Assembly (NCBI RefSeq): GCF_002953195.1
Contig: NZ_CP026377.1
Coordinates: forward strand, 3,162,001-3,226,000
Direction: 5' to 3'
DNA length: 64,000 nt
From: Mixta gaviniae
Lineage (GTDB): Bacteria > Pseudomonadota > Gammaproteobacteria > Enterobacterales > Enterobacteriaceae
Position numbers and translations under genes: made by a program. The notes beneath the pieces are model-generated. The model was given only the letters and a program-made list of their open reading frames with translations, was not told the origin of the DNA and did not search any database. Positions 20,678-30,335 of this stretch are shown here, piece after piece. How positions within the stretch are numbered: the first letter of the stretch is position 1; the number at the start of each line of letters is the position of its first letter.

Positions 20678-21892
20678 TCAGGGCTGCTGTTGATCAATTT
20701 CAACAGTAAGATGCTGATGACCATCAAAAGGCGTTAACGCGCTCTCGCCAAACCAGTCGCCGGTTTGCGGAGCGGCGTTGCCGTCGCGCGCGATACGCAC
20801 GCGCACCTTCACCTGATGCTGCGCCGAAAGCAGGCGCTCCGGCATCATGGCGTTACTGTCATCCAGCGTCAGCGATAGCGGAAAATGACTCAGCGGCAGT
20901 CTCTTCACTGCCACCGGAACCGGTGAAACACCGTCAGAAACAGAAATATACAACACTCCGTCCTGCGGTAACATTTTTTCTACTTTCGAACCCAGCGAGA
21001 CGCTTAGCGCCAGCTGGCTGCTTTGCAGCCCGGCGGCGGTTTTCGCCTGTTCGATATTGCGCTTCGCCTGCGCGACGCGCGCATCATCGGGCGGCAGCAG
21101 CGTCAGCAGGGTTTGCCAGGCCTCGATCGCCCGCGGGTACTGTTGCTGCCCGAAAGCATTAAATGCCGCCAGGCTAAGTATGCGCACATTATCAGGATCC
21201 TGCTTCAACATCGCCTCCAGCAGCGTCTGCGCTTCGCGGTTATCCTGCGCATCGCTGGAGCGCGTCAGCACTTCCGCATAGTTGAGCCTGATTTCGCTAT
21301 TATTCGGCGCCAGCTGCAGCGCGCGCTGAAATGCCTGAATCGCCGTATCGCGATTATTCAGTACCATGCCGATACGGCCCAGCATCAGCCAGTCATGCAG
21401 ATCGCCGTCGTTCTGCTGTAGCGAGGTGCGCAGCCCCAGCCCCAGACGCGCCAGCTCTTCCAGCGTCAACGGCTTTGCCTGCGGATCGAGCAGCCGTGCG
21501 CGCAGCGCCGGATAGTCATCCTGCACCTGCTGCCAGGCGATCAGGCCGGGCAAGCCGCCGGTTTTCAGGTAGCAGCCCAGGCTGACGATCACCAGCAGCA
21601 GCGCGCCCGGCAGCAGCACCCAGCGCCCCAGCGGACGCGCGGGCGCGGCGGCGGGCGCGGCGGGAATGTCATTCAACAGCGTTTGCTGCAGCTCCTGCAC
21701 CATCGTCTGGCGCGCATCGATAACGCCCTGCGCCTCATCCTGCTCCAGCTCCGCCAGCCGCTGCTGGTAAAACGCTTTGTTCAGCGCGTCGCGGTCAGGC
21801 GCCGTTAAACGATCACTGCGCCAGCCGGCAACGAGAAACAGCAGCAGCGCCGCCGTCAGCAGCGCAGCCAATACTATCCAGAAAAGAGTCAT
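20678..21892 (-). CDS. ccmI: Cytochrome c biogenesis protein CcmI
   Basis: CcmI is an inner-membrane protein that chaperones apocytochrome c to the CcmFH haem ligase. The 404-residue protein starts with a transmembrane helix (FWIVLAALLTAALLLFLVAG) and a second lies near residues 92-108. A TPR region at about 160-300 (NRDTAIQAFQRALQLAPNN) and a C-terminal periplasmic domain follow. In E. coli this is fused to CcmH; here it is a separate gene overlapping ccmH by 4 bases. It ends the ccm cluster. Confidence 0.92.
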   Translation of the reverse strand: MTLFWIVLAALLTAALLLFLVAGWRSDRLTAPDRDALNKAFYQQRLAELEQDEAQGVIDARQTMVQELQQTLLNDIPAAPAAAPARPLGRWVLLPGALLLVIVSLGCYLKTGGLPGLIAWQQVQDDYPALRARLLDPQAKPLTLEELARLGLGLRTSLQQNDGDLHDWLMLGRIGMVLNNRDTAIQAFQRALQLAPNNSEIRLNYAEVLTRSSDAQDNREAQTLLEAMLKQDPDNVRILSLAAFNAFGQQQYPRAIEAWQTLLTLLPPDDARVAQAKRNIEQAKTAAGLQSSQLALSVSLGSKVEKMLPQDGVLYISVSDGVSPVPVAVKRLPLSHFPLSLTLDDSNAMMPERLLSAQHQVKVRVRIARDGNAAPQTGDWFGESALTPFDGHQHLTVEIDQQQP

Positions 21893-22350
21893 TCAGGTTT
21901 CCTGTCGCTTTCCAGCAGCGCCGCCAGACGCTTTTGCTCCGTCTCGTCCAGCCGCTCGCTCTCCAGCGGCAGACGACGGCTGCGTAAAAATATCACCAGC
22001 CCGCCCGCCACGACAAACAGCAGCGGCCCGGCCCACAGGATCAGCGTCGACGGGGTCACCGGCGGCTGATAGGTGACGAAATGGCCGTAGCGCGCCACCA
22101 TATACTGGGTAATCTGCTGCTCGCTCTGCCCCTGTTTCAACAGCTGATAGACCTTCAGACGCATATCGGCGGCGATCATGGCATTAGAGTCGGCGATGCT
22201 GTTGTTCTGGCACTTAGGGCAACGTAGCGAGGCGGTCAGCTCGCGATACTGTTGCTCCTGCCGGGCGGAATCGAACTGCCAGGTTTCTATTGCCGCCAGC
22301 GCGCTCAGGCTAAACAACAGCCCCGCCAGCAGAAGGATCAACGCTCTCAT
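21889..22350 (-). CDS. ccmH: Cytochrome c maturation thioredoxin-like protein CcmH
   Basis: A 153-residue membrane protein with a signal sequence, the redox motif RCPKCQN (Cys44, Cys47) and one C-terminal transmembrane helix (LILWAGPLLFVVAGGLVIFL). It reduces the haem-binding cysteines of apocytochrome c in the CcmFHI complex. It overlaps ccmI and ccmG by 4 bases on either side. Confidence 0.95.
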   Translation of the reverse strand: MRALILLLAGLLFSLSALAAIETWQFDSARQEQQYRELTASLRCPKCQNNSIADSNAMIAADMRLKVYQLLKQGQSEQQITQYMVARYGHFVTYQPPVTPSTLILWAGPLLFVVAGGLVIFLRSRRLPLESERLDETEQKRLAALLESDRKPE

Positions 22351-22904
22351 TTGTCCGCCTCCCGGCTATATTTTTCCCACAGCGGCCGCACTTCCTGCTG
22401 CCAGACGCGCGCGTTGAGATCGCCTGCATGGCGATAGCGGATAATGCCCTTGCCGTCGATCAAAAAGGTTTCCGGCGCGCCGTACACGCCCAGATCCAGC
22501 CCGAGCATGCCGCTGCCGTCATACAGGCTAAGCGCGTAAGGATTGCCCAGCGTATTGAGCCAGTTGACCGCTTTCGCGCGATCGTCTTTATAGTTGAGGC
22601 CGACCACACGCACGCCCTTTTCTGCCAGCGTATTGAGATAGTGATGTTCGGCGCGGCAGGTTGGACACCAGGTCGCCCAAACGTTGAGCAGCAATGGCTT
22701 GCCGTTCGCCAGCACCGACTGATCCCAGGTTTTGCCCGGGGTATCCAGCGCCTCCAGCGTAAACAGCGGCACCGGTTTACCGATCAGCGCCGACTCCAGC
22801 CGCGTAGGATCGTCGCCGTCGGCGTTGCGCGACAGCTGCCACATCAGCGCGACAGCCAGCAGCAGAAACAGGACCAGCGGAATATAGAGGATCTTCTTGT
22901 TCAT
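22347..22904 (-). CDS. ccmG: Thiol:disulfide interchange protein CcmG/DsbE
   Basis: A membrane-anchored periplasmic thioredoxin, 185 residues. It has an N-terminal anchor (IPLVLFLLLAVALMW) and the active site WATWCPTC (Cys80, Cys83), with cis-Pro region VYGAPETFLID. It keeps apocytochrome c or CcmH thiols reduced. It overlaps its neighbours by 4 bases. Confidence 0.96.
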   Translation of the reverse strand: MNKKILYIPLVLFLLLAVALMWQLSRNADGDDPTRLESALIGKPVPLFTLEALDTPGKTWDQSVLANGKPLLLNVWATWCPTCRAEHHYLNTLAEKGVRVVGLNYKDDRAKAVNWLNTLGNPYALSLYDGSGMLGLDLGVYGAPETFLIDGKGIIRYRHAGDLNARVWQQEVRPLWEKYSREADK

Positions 22905-24856
22905 ACCAGCTCCCGTTGCGCCTTTTTACGGCTGCGATAACGTGGGTCGAGCAGGCAAAGCAGGCCGCCGAACGCCATAAACAGGCCGCCGTACCATATC
23001 CAGCGCACAAAAGGTTTGTAATAAATCCGCACCGCCCACGAGCCATCTTCCAGCTCTTCGCCGAGCGCCGCATACAGGTCGCGCGTCAGGCCGCCGTCGA
23101 TGGCTGCCTCGGTCATCATGCTGCGCGCCACGCTGTAGTAGCGTTTCTCCGCCCGCAGCGTCGCTTCCGGCTGACCGTCGCGCGTTACGTCGATAATCGC
23201 CGCGCCGCCGCTGTAGTTGGGGCCGTTCAGCGCGCGCACGTCACGGAAGACAAAGTGGTAACGATGAATATCGACGCTGTCGCCCGCTTTCATACGCACG
23301 TCGCGCTCGACGCTGTAGTTTTGACTAAAGGCGATGCCGATCACCGTCACCGCGACGCCCAGATGGCCGAATACCATGCCCCAGTGGCTGCGCGGCAGGC
23401 GAGTCAGGCCGCGCAGCAGGCTGTGACGATGGGTGGCGCGCTCGTGCAGTTCCATCAGCGTCAGCAGCGCGACCCACAGCGCCATCATCAGCCCGACCAC
23501 CGTCATCGCTTCGATGCGATCCTGCATCAGCCACGGCAGCAGCAGCGAGAGCAGCAGCGTCGCCAGCAGCGCCAGCGCCAGCCGCTTCCAGAGCTTCTGC
23601 GGCTCGTCGCGGCGCCAGCGCACCAGCGGCCCAATGCCCAGCAGCAGCGCAAACGGCGCCATCAGCGCGCTGAACATGGTGTTGAAGAAGGGTTCGCCAA
23701 TGGAAATGGTGCCCAGCCCCAGCTGCTTATGCACCAGCGGCAGCAGCGTGCCCAGCAGCACCACCAGCATGCCGGCGATCAGTAGCACATTGTTGCCGAG
23801 CAGAAAGGATTCGCGCGACCAGAAATCGTTCTGCACCCGGCTGCGCACCCGGCCGCCTTTCACCGCATAGAGCAGCAGCGAGCTGCCGATCACCAGGATC
23901 AGGAAAGCGAGAATGAACATGCCGCGCGCCGGGTCGGAGGCGAAAGCATGTACCGAAACCAGCACCCCGGAGCGCACCAGGAAGGTGCCGAGCAGGCTGA
24001 GCGAAAAGGCGGTGATCGCCAGCAGCACCGTCCAGGCTTTAAAGGTGCCGCGCTTTTCCGTCACCGCCAGGGAATGGATCAGCGCAGTGCCTGCCAGCCA
24101 CGGCATAAAGGAGGCGTTCTCTACCGGATCCCAGAACCACCAGCCGCCCCAGCCCAGCTCGTAATAGGCCCAGGCGGAGCCCAGCACGATGCCGATAGTG
24201 AGAAACAGCCAGGCCGCGATGGTCCAGGGACGCGACCAGCGCGCCCAGGCGGTATCGAGCCGTCCCGCCATTAGCGAGGCGATGGCAAAGGCGAACGCGA
24301 CCGAGAAGCCGACGTAGCCCATATAGAGCAGCGGCGGATGAAAAATCAGCCCGATATCCTGCAGCATCGGGTTCAAATCGTGGCCGTCGATAGGGTAATC
24401 GGGCAGCGTGCGGGTAAAGGGGTTGGAGGTGAAGATAATAAACAGCAGGAAGCCGAAGTTGATCATTCCCATAACCGCCAGCACGCGCGCCACTGCATCC
24501 TGCGGCATACCGCGGCTGAATATGGCGACCGCCAGCGTCCAGCCGCTGAGCATCAACACCCACAGCAGCAGCGAACCTTCATGCGCCCCCCAGGTGGCGG
24601 CGATGCGGTAGTAGATCGGCAGCTGGCTGTTGGAGTTGCTGACCACATAGGCCACGGTAAAGTCATTAACGATAAAGGCCTGCACCAGCACGGCGAAGCT
24701 GCCCGCCACGCAAAGAAACAGCCCGACGGCGAGCGGACGCGCCAGCCCGGTGAGACGGCTCTCCTGACGCAAAGCGCCCCACAGCGGCCAGACGCTGAGC
24801 AGCAGCGCCAGCGCCAGCCCAAGGCAGAGCAGAAAATGTCCGATTTCCGGCATCAT
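22901..24856 (-). CDS. ccmF: Haem lyase subunit CcmF
   Basis: A polytopic membrane protein of the HemeHandling family, 651 residues and about 15 helices. The WWD motif is [18 protein letters not shown] at about residue 225. It takes haem from holo-CcmE and, with CcmH and CcmI, ligates it to apocytochrome c. It overlaps ccmE and ccmG by 4 bases. Confidence 0.96.
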   Translation of the reverse strand: MMPEIGHFLLCLGLALALLLSVWPLWGALRQESRLTGLARPLAVGLFLCVAGSFAVLVQAFIVNDFTVAYVVSNSNSQLPIYYRIAATWGAHEGSLLLWVLMLSGWTLAVAIFSRGMPQDAVARVLAVMGMINFGFLLFIIFTSNPFTRTLPDYPIDGHDLNPMLQDIGLIFHPPLLYMGYVGFSVAFAFAIASLMAGRLDTAWARWSRPWTIAAWLFLTIGIVLGSAWAYYELGWGGWWFWDPVENASFMPWLAGTALIHSLAVTEKRGTFKAWTVLLAITAFSLSLLGTFLVRSGVLVSVHAFASDPARGMFILAFLILVIGSSLLLYAVKGGRVRSRVQNDFWSRESFLLGNNVLLIAGMLVVLLGTLLPLVHKQLGLGTISIGEPFFNTMFSALMAPFALLLGIGPLVRWRRDEPQKLWKRLALALLATLLLSLLLPWLMQDRIEAMTVVGLMMALWVALLTLMELHERATHRHSLLRGLTRLPRSHWGMVFGHLGVAVTVIGIAFSQNYSVERDVRMKAGDSVDIHRYHFVFRDVRALNGPNYSGGAAIIDVTRDGQPEATLRAEKRYYSVARSMMTEAAIDGGLTRDLYAALGEELEDGSWAVRIYYKPFVRWIWYGGLFMAFGGLLCLLDPRYRSRKKAQRELV

Positions 24857-25330
24857 GAGCGGCCATCCTGCGGCTGCGCCGCCGTTCCCTGATGGTTTTT
24901 CTTCATCGCGTCGGCGATCTCCGGCGGCGTATATTTCTCATCATGCTTCGCCAGCACCTCTTTCGCCTGGATAAGATTGCCTGCCTGCAGCTCGCCCTGC
25001 GCCACGACGCCCTGCCCTTCGCGGAACAGATCGGGCAGGATGCCCTCATAGCTGACGCTGACCACGCCGCTGGCGTCATAGAGTTTAAAAGAGACCTGCA
25101 GCGTTTTTTCATCGCGCTTCACGCTGCCGGCATCACCATGCCGCCGACGCGTAGCCGCTGGCCCGGCGTCGGTTTGGCATGCGCTTCGCCTTTGCCGTAG
25201 AGAATTTCGCTGGGGTATAGAAGAGATCGATATTGGAGCGCAGCGCGTACATCACCAGCGCGGTCGCCAGGCTCAGCCCGACCAGGATCGCCGCGACAAC
25301 GTAGAGGCGGTTTTTACGACGGGTATTCAC
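24853..25330 (-). pseudogene. ccmE: Haem chaperone CcmE, interrupted by two one-base deletions
   Basis: CcmE binds haem covalently through a histidine in the [13 protein letters not shown] motif, which is present. The GTG start at 25330 opens [18 protein letters not shown] and continues correctly to NIDLFYTP. There the frame slips at the G run 25212-25215 (a fifth G is expected to read TPSEIL). The middle ([19 protein letters not shown]) is intact in a second frame. A second slip lies at 25127-25128, where CCC is expected to encode MPGSV. The rest is open to 24853. Both lesions are in G/C runs and every other ccm gene is intact, so consensus error is more likely than decay. Confidence 0.9.
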
Positions 25331-25331
25331 A

Positions 25332-25559
25332 TTATTCTCCTGCCGCCTGGCTTGCGGCCTGTTTCATTTTTGCCGCTCTGATGCGGCGCTCACGCGCCTG
25401 GTGCTGACGCACGCTTTTCAGCAGTTGACGGCGCTGCCATAAGGTATGCGCCGCCAGCATCGCCAGCGAGGCCAGGGTAAAGCCGACGGCCAGCCAGACG
25501 TAAAAGCCGTAGCCGCCCATGGCGAAAAAGTCGTGCCAGGAAGAAAACGCGGGATTCAT
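25332..25559 (-). CDS. ccmD: Haem exporter protein CcmD
   Basis: A 75-residue single-span membrane protein ([20 protein letters not shown]) with a charged cytoplasmic tail. It belongs to the CcmABCD release complex and stabilises CcmC-haem-CcmE. The conserved N-terminal [12 protein letters not shown] motif is present. It overlaps ccmC by 4 bases and ends next to the ccmE start. Confidence 0.93.
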   Translation of the reverse strand: MNPAFSSWHDFFAMGGYGFYVWLAVGFTLASLAMLAAHTLWQRRQLLKSVRQHQARERRIRAAKMKQAASQAAGE

Positions 25560-26299
25560 GCGGCGCGCCCTCCTTTATTGACCAGCGCTGCGACCCAGGG
25601 CCGGTGGCGCTCGGTCAGCAGAATAAGGTTGCGCAGGCGCATCAGCGTCAGGGTGATGAACAGCAGCAGGTATCCCAGAATCGCCCAGCGCAGCGGCGTG
25701 CGCATGCTCGGCGCGATCGCCTGTTGCAGCATGCCGGACGACCCCTGATGCAGGGTATTCCACCACTGTACCGAGAAGTGGATAACGGGAATATTAACCA
25801 CACCGACAAGGATCAAAATACTGGCGGCGCGGCCCGCCATACGTCGGTCGTCAAAGGCGTTGTAGAGGGCGATAACGCCCAGATAGAGAAACAGCAGCAC
25901 CAGCTCCGAGGTCAGGCGCGCGTCCCAGATCCACCAGGTGCCCCACATCGGTTTGCCCCAGGCGGACCCGGTGATCAGGGCGATAAAGGTAAAGGTAGCG
26001 CCCACCGGCGCCATCGCGGCGGCGGCCAGATCGGCCATTTTCATCTGCCACACCAGGCCGGTGAAGGCGGCGACGGCCATCGCGCTGTAGATCCCCATCG
26101 ACCAGATGGCCGCCGGCACATGCAGATAGATGATGCGGTAGCTTTCTCCCTGCTGATAATCCGCCGGCGCGAAGCCGAACCCCCATCCCCAGCCGGTTAG
26201 TAGCGTCAGCGCCGCCAGCAGCGCCATCCAGGGAACCAGTCGGCCGCTAAGCTGATAGAGCCGTTCCGGCTTCGCCAGCTGATGTATCCATTTCCACAT
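25556..26299 (-). CDS. ccmC: Haem handling protein CcmC
   Basis: A 247-residue membrane protein with six helices and the tryptophan-rich WWD motif WGTWWIWDARLTSEL. Conserved histidines lie on both sides (YLHVPAAIWS, IPVIHFSVQWWNTLHQG). It loads haem onto CcmE. It is followed directly by ccmD. Confidence 0.96.
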   Translation of the reverse strand: MWKWIHQLAKPERLYQLSGRLVPWMALLAALTLLTGWGWGFGFAPADYQQGESYRIIYLHVPAAIWSMGIYSAMAVAAFTGLVWQMKMADLAAAAMAPVGATFTFIALITGSAWGKPMWGTWWIWDARLTSELVLLFLYLGVIALYNAFDDRRMAGRAASILILVGVVNIPVIHFSVQWWNTLHQGSSGMLQQAIAPSMRTPLRWAILGYLLLFITLTLMRLRNLILLTERHRPWVAALVNKGGRAA

Positions 26300-26338
26300 T
26301 GTTATTGCTCACGGTAAATATAAATCGACAGTCATTTT

Positions 26339-27004
26339 TTAATGCAGGCTGATACGCAGCGCCGCCGCCGTTGCGAAAGGCGCCAGACAGGCGCTGGCCG
26401 CCAGCATCGCGCCCAGAATCGCCAGGTAGCCGCCGATCGGCAGCCCCATACCGGCCGCGTCAATCGCCGCGCTGGCGAAAATCAGCACCGGCACCGCCAG
26501 CGGCAGTACCAGCAGACTAAGCAGCACCCCGCCGCGCCGCAGCCCGACGGTCAACGCTACGCCGATGGCGCCCAGCAGGCTGAGCGTCGGCGTGCCGAGC
26601 AGGATAGTCAATGCCAGCGCCCGCCAGCCGGCGACGTTCAGCGACAGCAGCAGCGCGGCCAGCGGTGACAGTAGCAGCAACGGCAGCCCGGTGATCAGCC
26701 AGTGCGCGATCACCTTGCCCAGTACGGTCACCGGCAGCGACGTCGGCAGCAGCAACAGCTGCTCCAGCGAACCGTCGGCGAAATCGTCGCGAAACAGCCG
26801 CTCCAGCGCCAGCAGCGAGGACAGCAGCGCGGCCACCCACGCCACGCCCGGCGCAATGCGCGCCAGCAGCTGCGGTTCAGGCCCGATGCCGAGCGGGAAC
26901 AGCGTGATAACAATTAAAAAGAACCACAGCGGGTTAATCACTTCCGCGCCGCTGCGAAAAGCGATGCGCAGCTCGCGCGCGATGACGCGTCCCAGCATCA
27001 GCAA
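26339..27004 (-). CDS. ccmB: Haem exporter membrane subunit CcmB
   Basis: A 221-residue six-helix membrane subunit of the CcmAB ABC transporter. It contains [17 protein letters not shown] and the [20 protein letters not shown] segment. ATP hydrolysis by CcmAB releases holo-CcmE from CcmC. It overlaps ccmA by 7 bases. Confidence 0.95.
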   Translation of the reverse strand: MLMLGRVIARELRIAFRSGAEVINPLWFFLIVITLFPLGIGPEPQLLARIAPGVAWVAALLSSLLALERLFRDDFADGSLEQLLLLPTSLPVTVLGKVIAHWLITGLPLLLLSPLAALLLSLNVAGWRALALTILLGTPTLSLLGAIGVALTVGLRRGGVLLSLLVLPLAVPVLIFASAAIDAAGMGLPIGGYLAILGAMLAASACLAPFATAAALRISLH

Positions 27005-27615
27005 CGCTCCCCCGCCGTCAGGCTGATTTTGCGCAGCGGACAGGCGGCGGCCGGCAGCGGCTGATGCGTGGTTAAAATCACCATGCCGCCGTTTTGCGCA
27101 TGGCGAACAAACAGCGCCATCAGTTTTTCCACGCCGTCCGCATCAATGGCCGTCAGAGGCTCATCGAGGATCCAGACCGGCGCCTTGCTGAGCCACAGCC
27201 GCGCCAGCGCAACGCGCCGTTGCTGTCCGGCCGACAGCTGCGCCGTCGCCATCTCTTCGAAACCGAGCAAATCGACCGCCTCCAGCGCATCGAAACGCTG
27301 CGTTTCATCGCAGTCGGCATGATAAAAGGCGAGATTCTCCAGCGGCGACAGCACACTTTTTACGCCAGGATGATGCCCGATAAACAGCAGGTCACGATGC
27401 CACTGCGCGCGCTGCTGCTGAATCCGTTCTTCCCGCCAGCGCACCTCGCCGCGCTCCGCGCTGCTCAGCCCCGCCAGCAGCCGCAGCAACGAAGTTTTTC
27501 CTGCGCCGTTCGGCCCCTCGATCTGAACGATATCGCCGTGATTGACAGCGAAACTGAGATCGCTGAACAGTACGCGTTCATCGCGTATGCAGGTCAGATT
27601 GGTGGCTTCCAGCAT
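26998..27615 (-). CDS. ccmA: ABC transporter ATP-binding protein CcmA
   Basis: The 205-residue ATPase of the Ccm system. Walker A is [10 protein letters not shown], the signature is [14 protein letters not shown], and Walker B is [13 protein letters not shown] chose ATG 27615 ([12 protein letters not shown]) because the frame upstream to 27660 is not family-like. It is the first ccm gene; the transcript must start in the 242-base gap to yfdC, where I see no clear promoter. Confidence 0.95.
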   Translation of the reverse strand: MLEATNLTCIRDERVLFSDLSFAVNHGDIVQIEGPNGAGKTSLLRLLAGLSSAERGEVRWREERIQQQRAQWHRDLLFIGHHPGVKSVLSPLENLAFYHADCDETQRFDALEAVDLLGFEEMATAQLSAGQQRRVALARLWLSKAPVWILDEPLTAIDADGVEKLMALFVRHAQNGGMVILTTHQPLPAAACPLRKISLTAGERC

Positions 27616-27857
27616 GAGGGGAATATGTCGCACTATTGAATCGGGCCGCGATAATAACATAAGTCAGTATCGCTCCGTAGCCTGACCACTGCTCAGGAAT
27701 GGGTGGATCGGGTCAAATTAGCTGCATCAGATCAATCTTTTGCCTAAAAAAACATCGATATTAAAGGTTTGTTACTTTTTCTCTAAAATTAAGTCACATT
27801 TTACTTACTTCAAAACTGGCTACGCTTAAAGGATTGTTCAACACCACTGGGGTTTGT

Positions 27858-28781
27858 ATGACATCACCACAACAGCAAGACAACGAAATCGAAGTTGAAA
27901 GCGAAGAGAAGGATCAGGGTGAAGAGATCGAGGTAGATGAGGAGCAGCTGCCTTCGCGCGCGGCAGCGATACATGAACAGATCCGCCAGGATGGCGAAAA
28001 GGAGCTGGAGCGCGACAGCATGGCGCTGCTGTGGTCGGCCGTTGCCGCCGGGCTGTCGATGGGCGCATCGCTGATGGCGAAAGGCATTTTTCAGGTGCAT
28101 CTGGCGGGGGTGCCGGGCGCGTTTCTGCTGGAGAACCTCGGCTATACCTTTGGCTTTATCATCGTGATTATGGCGCGTCAGCAGCTCTTTACCGAGAACA
28201 CGGTGACCGCCGTGCTGCCCATCATGCATAAACCTACCGGCAGCAATTTCCTGCTGCTGCTGCGCCTGTGGGGTATGGTGCTGCTGGGCAACCTGATCGG
28301 CACCGGGCTGGCCGCGCTGGCATTTGCCCATATGCCGATCTTTGATGAGCCGACGCGCCTCGCCTTTACCCATATCAGTGAAAAAGTGATGGAGAACCCG
28401 CCGGGCGAGATGTTCGCCAACGCGGTGATTGCGGGCTGGATTATCGCCACCATGGTGTGGATGTTCCCGGCATCGGGCGCCGCAAAGCTGCTGGTGATCA
28501 TAATGATGACCTGGCTGGTGGCGCTGGGCGACCTTTCGCACATTGTGGTGGGTTCAGTAGAGGTGTGGTACCTGGTGTTTACCGGCGCGCTGCCGTGGCA
28601 GGAATTTATCTGGCCTTTCGCCCTGCCGACGCTGGCCGGCAACATTATCGGCGGCACCTTTATCTTTGCCCTGCTCAGCCATGCGCAGATCCGTAACGAT
28701 ATGAGCAATAAGGCAAAAGCGCAGGCTGAAGCGGAGCGCAAAAAGCAGGCGAAAGAGAAAGAAAAACGCGGCGGCCGCTAG
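27858..28781 (+). CDS. yfdC: Formate/nitrite-transporter-family protein YfdC
   Basis: A 307-residue inner-membrane channel of the FNT superfamily. A long acidic N-terminal tail (EVESEEKDQGEEIEVDEEQ) precedes six helices, and a Lys-rich C-terminus follows. The substrate of YfdC is not established. ATG 27858 (MTSPQQQDNE) fits the family; the frame also opens at 27834. It lies next to argW, as in E. coli. Confidence 0.93.
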   Translation: MTSPQQQDNEIEVESEEKDQGEEIEVDEEQLPSRAAAIHEQIRQDGEKELERDSMALLWSAVAAGLSMGASLMAKGIFQVHLAGVPGAFLLENLGYTFGFIIVIMARQQLFTENTVTAVLPIMHKPTGSNFLLLLRLWGMVLLGNLIGTGLAALAFAHMPIFDEPTRLAFTHISEKVMENPPGEMFANAVIAGWIIATMVWMFPASGAAKLLVIIMMTWLVALGDLSHIVVGSVEVWYLVFTGALPWQEFIWPFALPTLAGNIIGGTFIFALLSHAQIRNDMSNKAKAQAEAERKKQAKEKEKRGGR

Positions 28782-28819
28782 CGGTTGTCGAGAGAATAAG
28801 CAGTCAGGCGGGTAAGTGG

Positions 28820-28848
28820 TTAATCTGCGAAAGGAATTGCGTTATACT
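28820..28848 (+). promoter_or_regulatory. Likely argW promoter
   Basis: TATACT (28843-28848) lies 10 bases before the tRNA with a GC-rich discriminator (GCCCGCC), typical of stringently controlled stable-RNA promoters. The -35 element TTAATC (28820-28825), 17 bases away, is weak. Confidence 0.5.
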
Positions 28849-28858
28849 GCCCGCCGTC

Positions 28859-28933
28859 GTCCCCTTAGTTAAATGGATATAACGAGCCCCTCCTAAGGGC
28901 TAGTTGTAGGTTCGATTCCTGCAGGGGACGCCA
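28859..28933 (+). tRNA. argW: tRNA-Arg (anticodon CCT), prophage attachment site
   Basis: A 75-base tRNA with encoded CCA, acceptor GTCCCC/GGGGAC and anticodon loop CTCCTAA. It differs from E. coli argW at only a few positions. argW is the attachment site of prophage KpLE1 (CPS-53) in E. coli K-12, and here too an IntS-type integrase lies directly 3'. The 3' end of the tRNA should form the left half of attL; the right copy lies beyond the window. Confidence 0.96.
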
Positions 28934-29001
28934 CATTCACATTACCCGCCATTTCCCCAAAGCACCAAAAACCCTTTAAACAAAGCCCAAGCGCATATTC
29001 G

Positions 29002-29096
29002 ACGTTACCCAACGTTACCCCGCATCCATTGACTACACCAAATCTTTGTGGGCATATTGCGGGCATAGTGAAAAATGACCACGGATTTATGCCCGC
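29002..29096 (+). promoter_or_regulatory. attL arm / integrase control region
   Basis: Between argW and int are two direct copies of ACGTTACCC (29002 and 29012, 10 bases apart) and a perfect inverted repeat GCGGGCATA (29059-29067) / TATGCCCGC (29088-29096). A third partial copy GGGCATA lies at 29050. The right arm ends exactly at the int ATG. In KpLE1 the intS promoter lies inside attL and is autorepressed by IntS; these repeats are candidate arm-type sites or an operator. No good ribosome site precedes the int ATG. Confidence 0.5.
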
Positions 29097-30269
29097 ATGC
29101 TTACCGTAAAACAAATCGAGGCAGCAAAGCCCAAAGAAAAGCCTTATCGCCTGGCTGATGCCGGAGGCTTGTTCCTCTTCGTTCCGCCGTCAGGAAAAAA
29201 GGTCTGGCGCCTTCGTTACCGTTTCGAGGGTAAAGAAAAAACACTGGTCATTGGCCCCTACCCTGAGATTTCCCTGACAGAAGCCCGTGCGAAGCAATCT
29301 GATGCAAAGATGAAGCTGTTGAGCGGTGTCGATCCGGCAGAGCAAAAGCAGGCGGTGAAGAAAAAAGAAAAAGAAGCCGTTGCTGATTCGTTTGGCGACA
29401 TCTTCAATGAGTGGCATGCGCACAAGTCAAAGGTCTGGTCTCATGGCTACGCCGATGAAATGCGACGGATGTTCGATGATGACATTCTGCCAATTATCGG
29501 ACATATGAAGATGGGAGAAGTAGAGCCGATGGTTTTGCTGAAAGTCATTCGCCACTTTGAAGATCGGGGCGCTATGGAGCGGGCGGATAAAGCGAGAAGA
29601 AGGTGCGGAGAGGTTTTCCGGTATGCAATCATCACCGGACGAGCCAAATACAATCCGGCTCCGGACTTAGTTGATGCTCTTAAAGGATACAGAAAAGAAA
29701 ACTTCCCTTTCCTTCCCATGAGCCGCATTCATGAGTTTCAGCGGGCGTTGACCGGTTACGGTGGCAGCGTTATAGCCAAGATAGCAACTCAGGTTCTTCA
29801 CTATACCGCGCTACGTACCAAAGAACTCCGGTCGATGGTATGGAAAAACGTCGACTTTGAGAACAGGTTAATCACTATCGATGCTTCTGTAATGAAGGGG
29901 CGCCGTATTCATGTTGTTCCGATGTCTGATCAGGTTGCCGAGCTGCTGACGTTTCTAAAGAAAGTCACAGGCCAGTACGAGCTTTGCTTTGTTGGCCGCA
30001 ATGATAAGAAAAAGTCTATCAGCGAAAACACCATACTTGGCGTGATTCGTCGAATTGGCTACGAAGGGCAGACTTCAGGGCATGGATTCCGGCACCAGTT
30101 CAGTACAGTACTGAATGAGAAGCACTGGAACAGCGACGCTATAGAAGCTCAACTGGCGCACACAAACAGCAAAGGAACGCGAGGAATCTACAACCACGCA
30201 GCATATATGGAAACGCGCATAGAAATGATGCAGTGGTGGGCGGATTGGCTGGACGAGAAAATTAAATGA
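29097..30269 (+). CDS. intS: P4-type tyrosine integrase (IntS)
   Basis: A 390-residue tyrosine recombinase. The N-terminal DUF4102 arm-binding domain (MLTVKQIEAAKPKEKPYRLA) is almost the same as KpLE1 IntS. The catalytic core has the Arg in YTALRTKELRSM, the HGFRH box, the QLAH histidine and the terminal RGIYNHAAY tyrosine region, ending MMQWWADWLDEK. The match to IntS of the argW-inserted prophage explains the site. It is transcribed away from the tRNA and converges with the tail fibre gene 66 bases on. Confidence 0.95.
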   Translation: MLTVKQIEAAKPKEKPYRLADAGGLFLFVPPSGKKVWRLRYRFEGKEKTLVIGPYPEISLTEARAKQSDAKMKLLSGVDPAEQKQAVKKKEKEAVADSFGDIFNEWHAHKSKVWSHGYADEMRRMFDDDILPIIGHMKMGEVEPMVLLKVIRHFEDRGAMERADKARRRCGEVFRYAIITGRAKYNPAPDLVDALKGYRKENFPFLPMSRIHEFQRALTGYGGSVIAKIATQVLHYTALRTKELRSMVWKNVDFENRLITIDASVMKGRRIHVVPMSDQVAELLTFLKKVTGQYELCFVGRNDKKKSISENTILGVIRRIGYEGQTSGHGFRHQFSTVLNEKHWNSDAIEAQLAHTNSKGTRGIYNHAAYMETRIEMMQWWADWLDEKIK

Positions 30270-30335
30270 TCCGGCGACATGCAAAGGATTGGCAAAGGTC
30301 ACAAACCCTTGCATGTCCCAAATTTGTCTCACCTC

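Noticed and set aside
28859..28933. Second copy of the argW 3' end (attR) inside the window
   Set aside because: No repeat of the tRNA end was seen up to 64000; the right prophage end lies outside.
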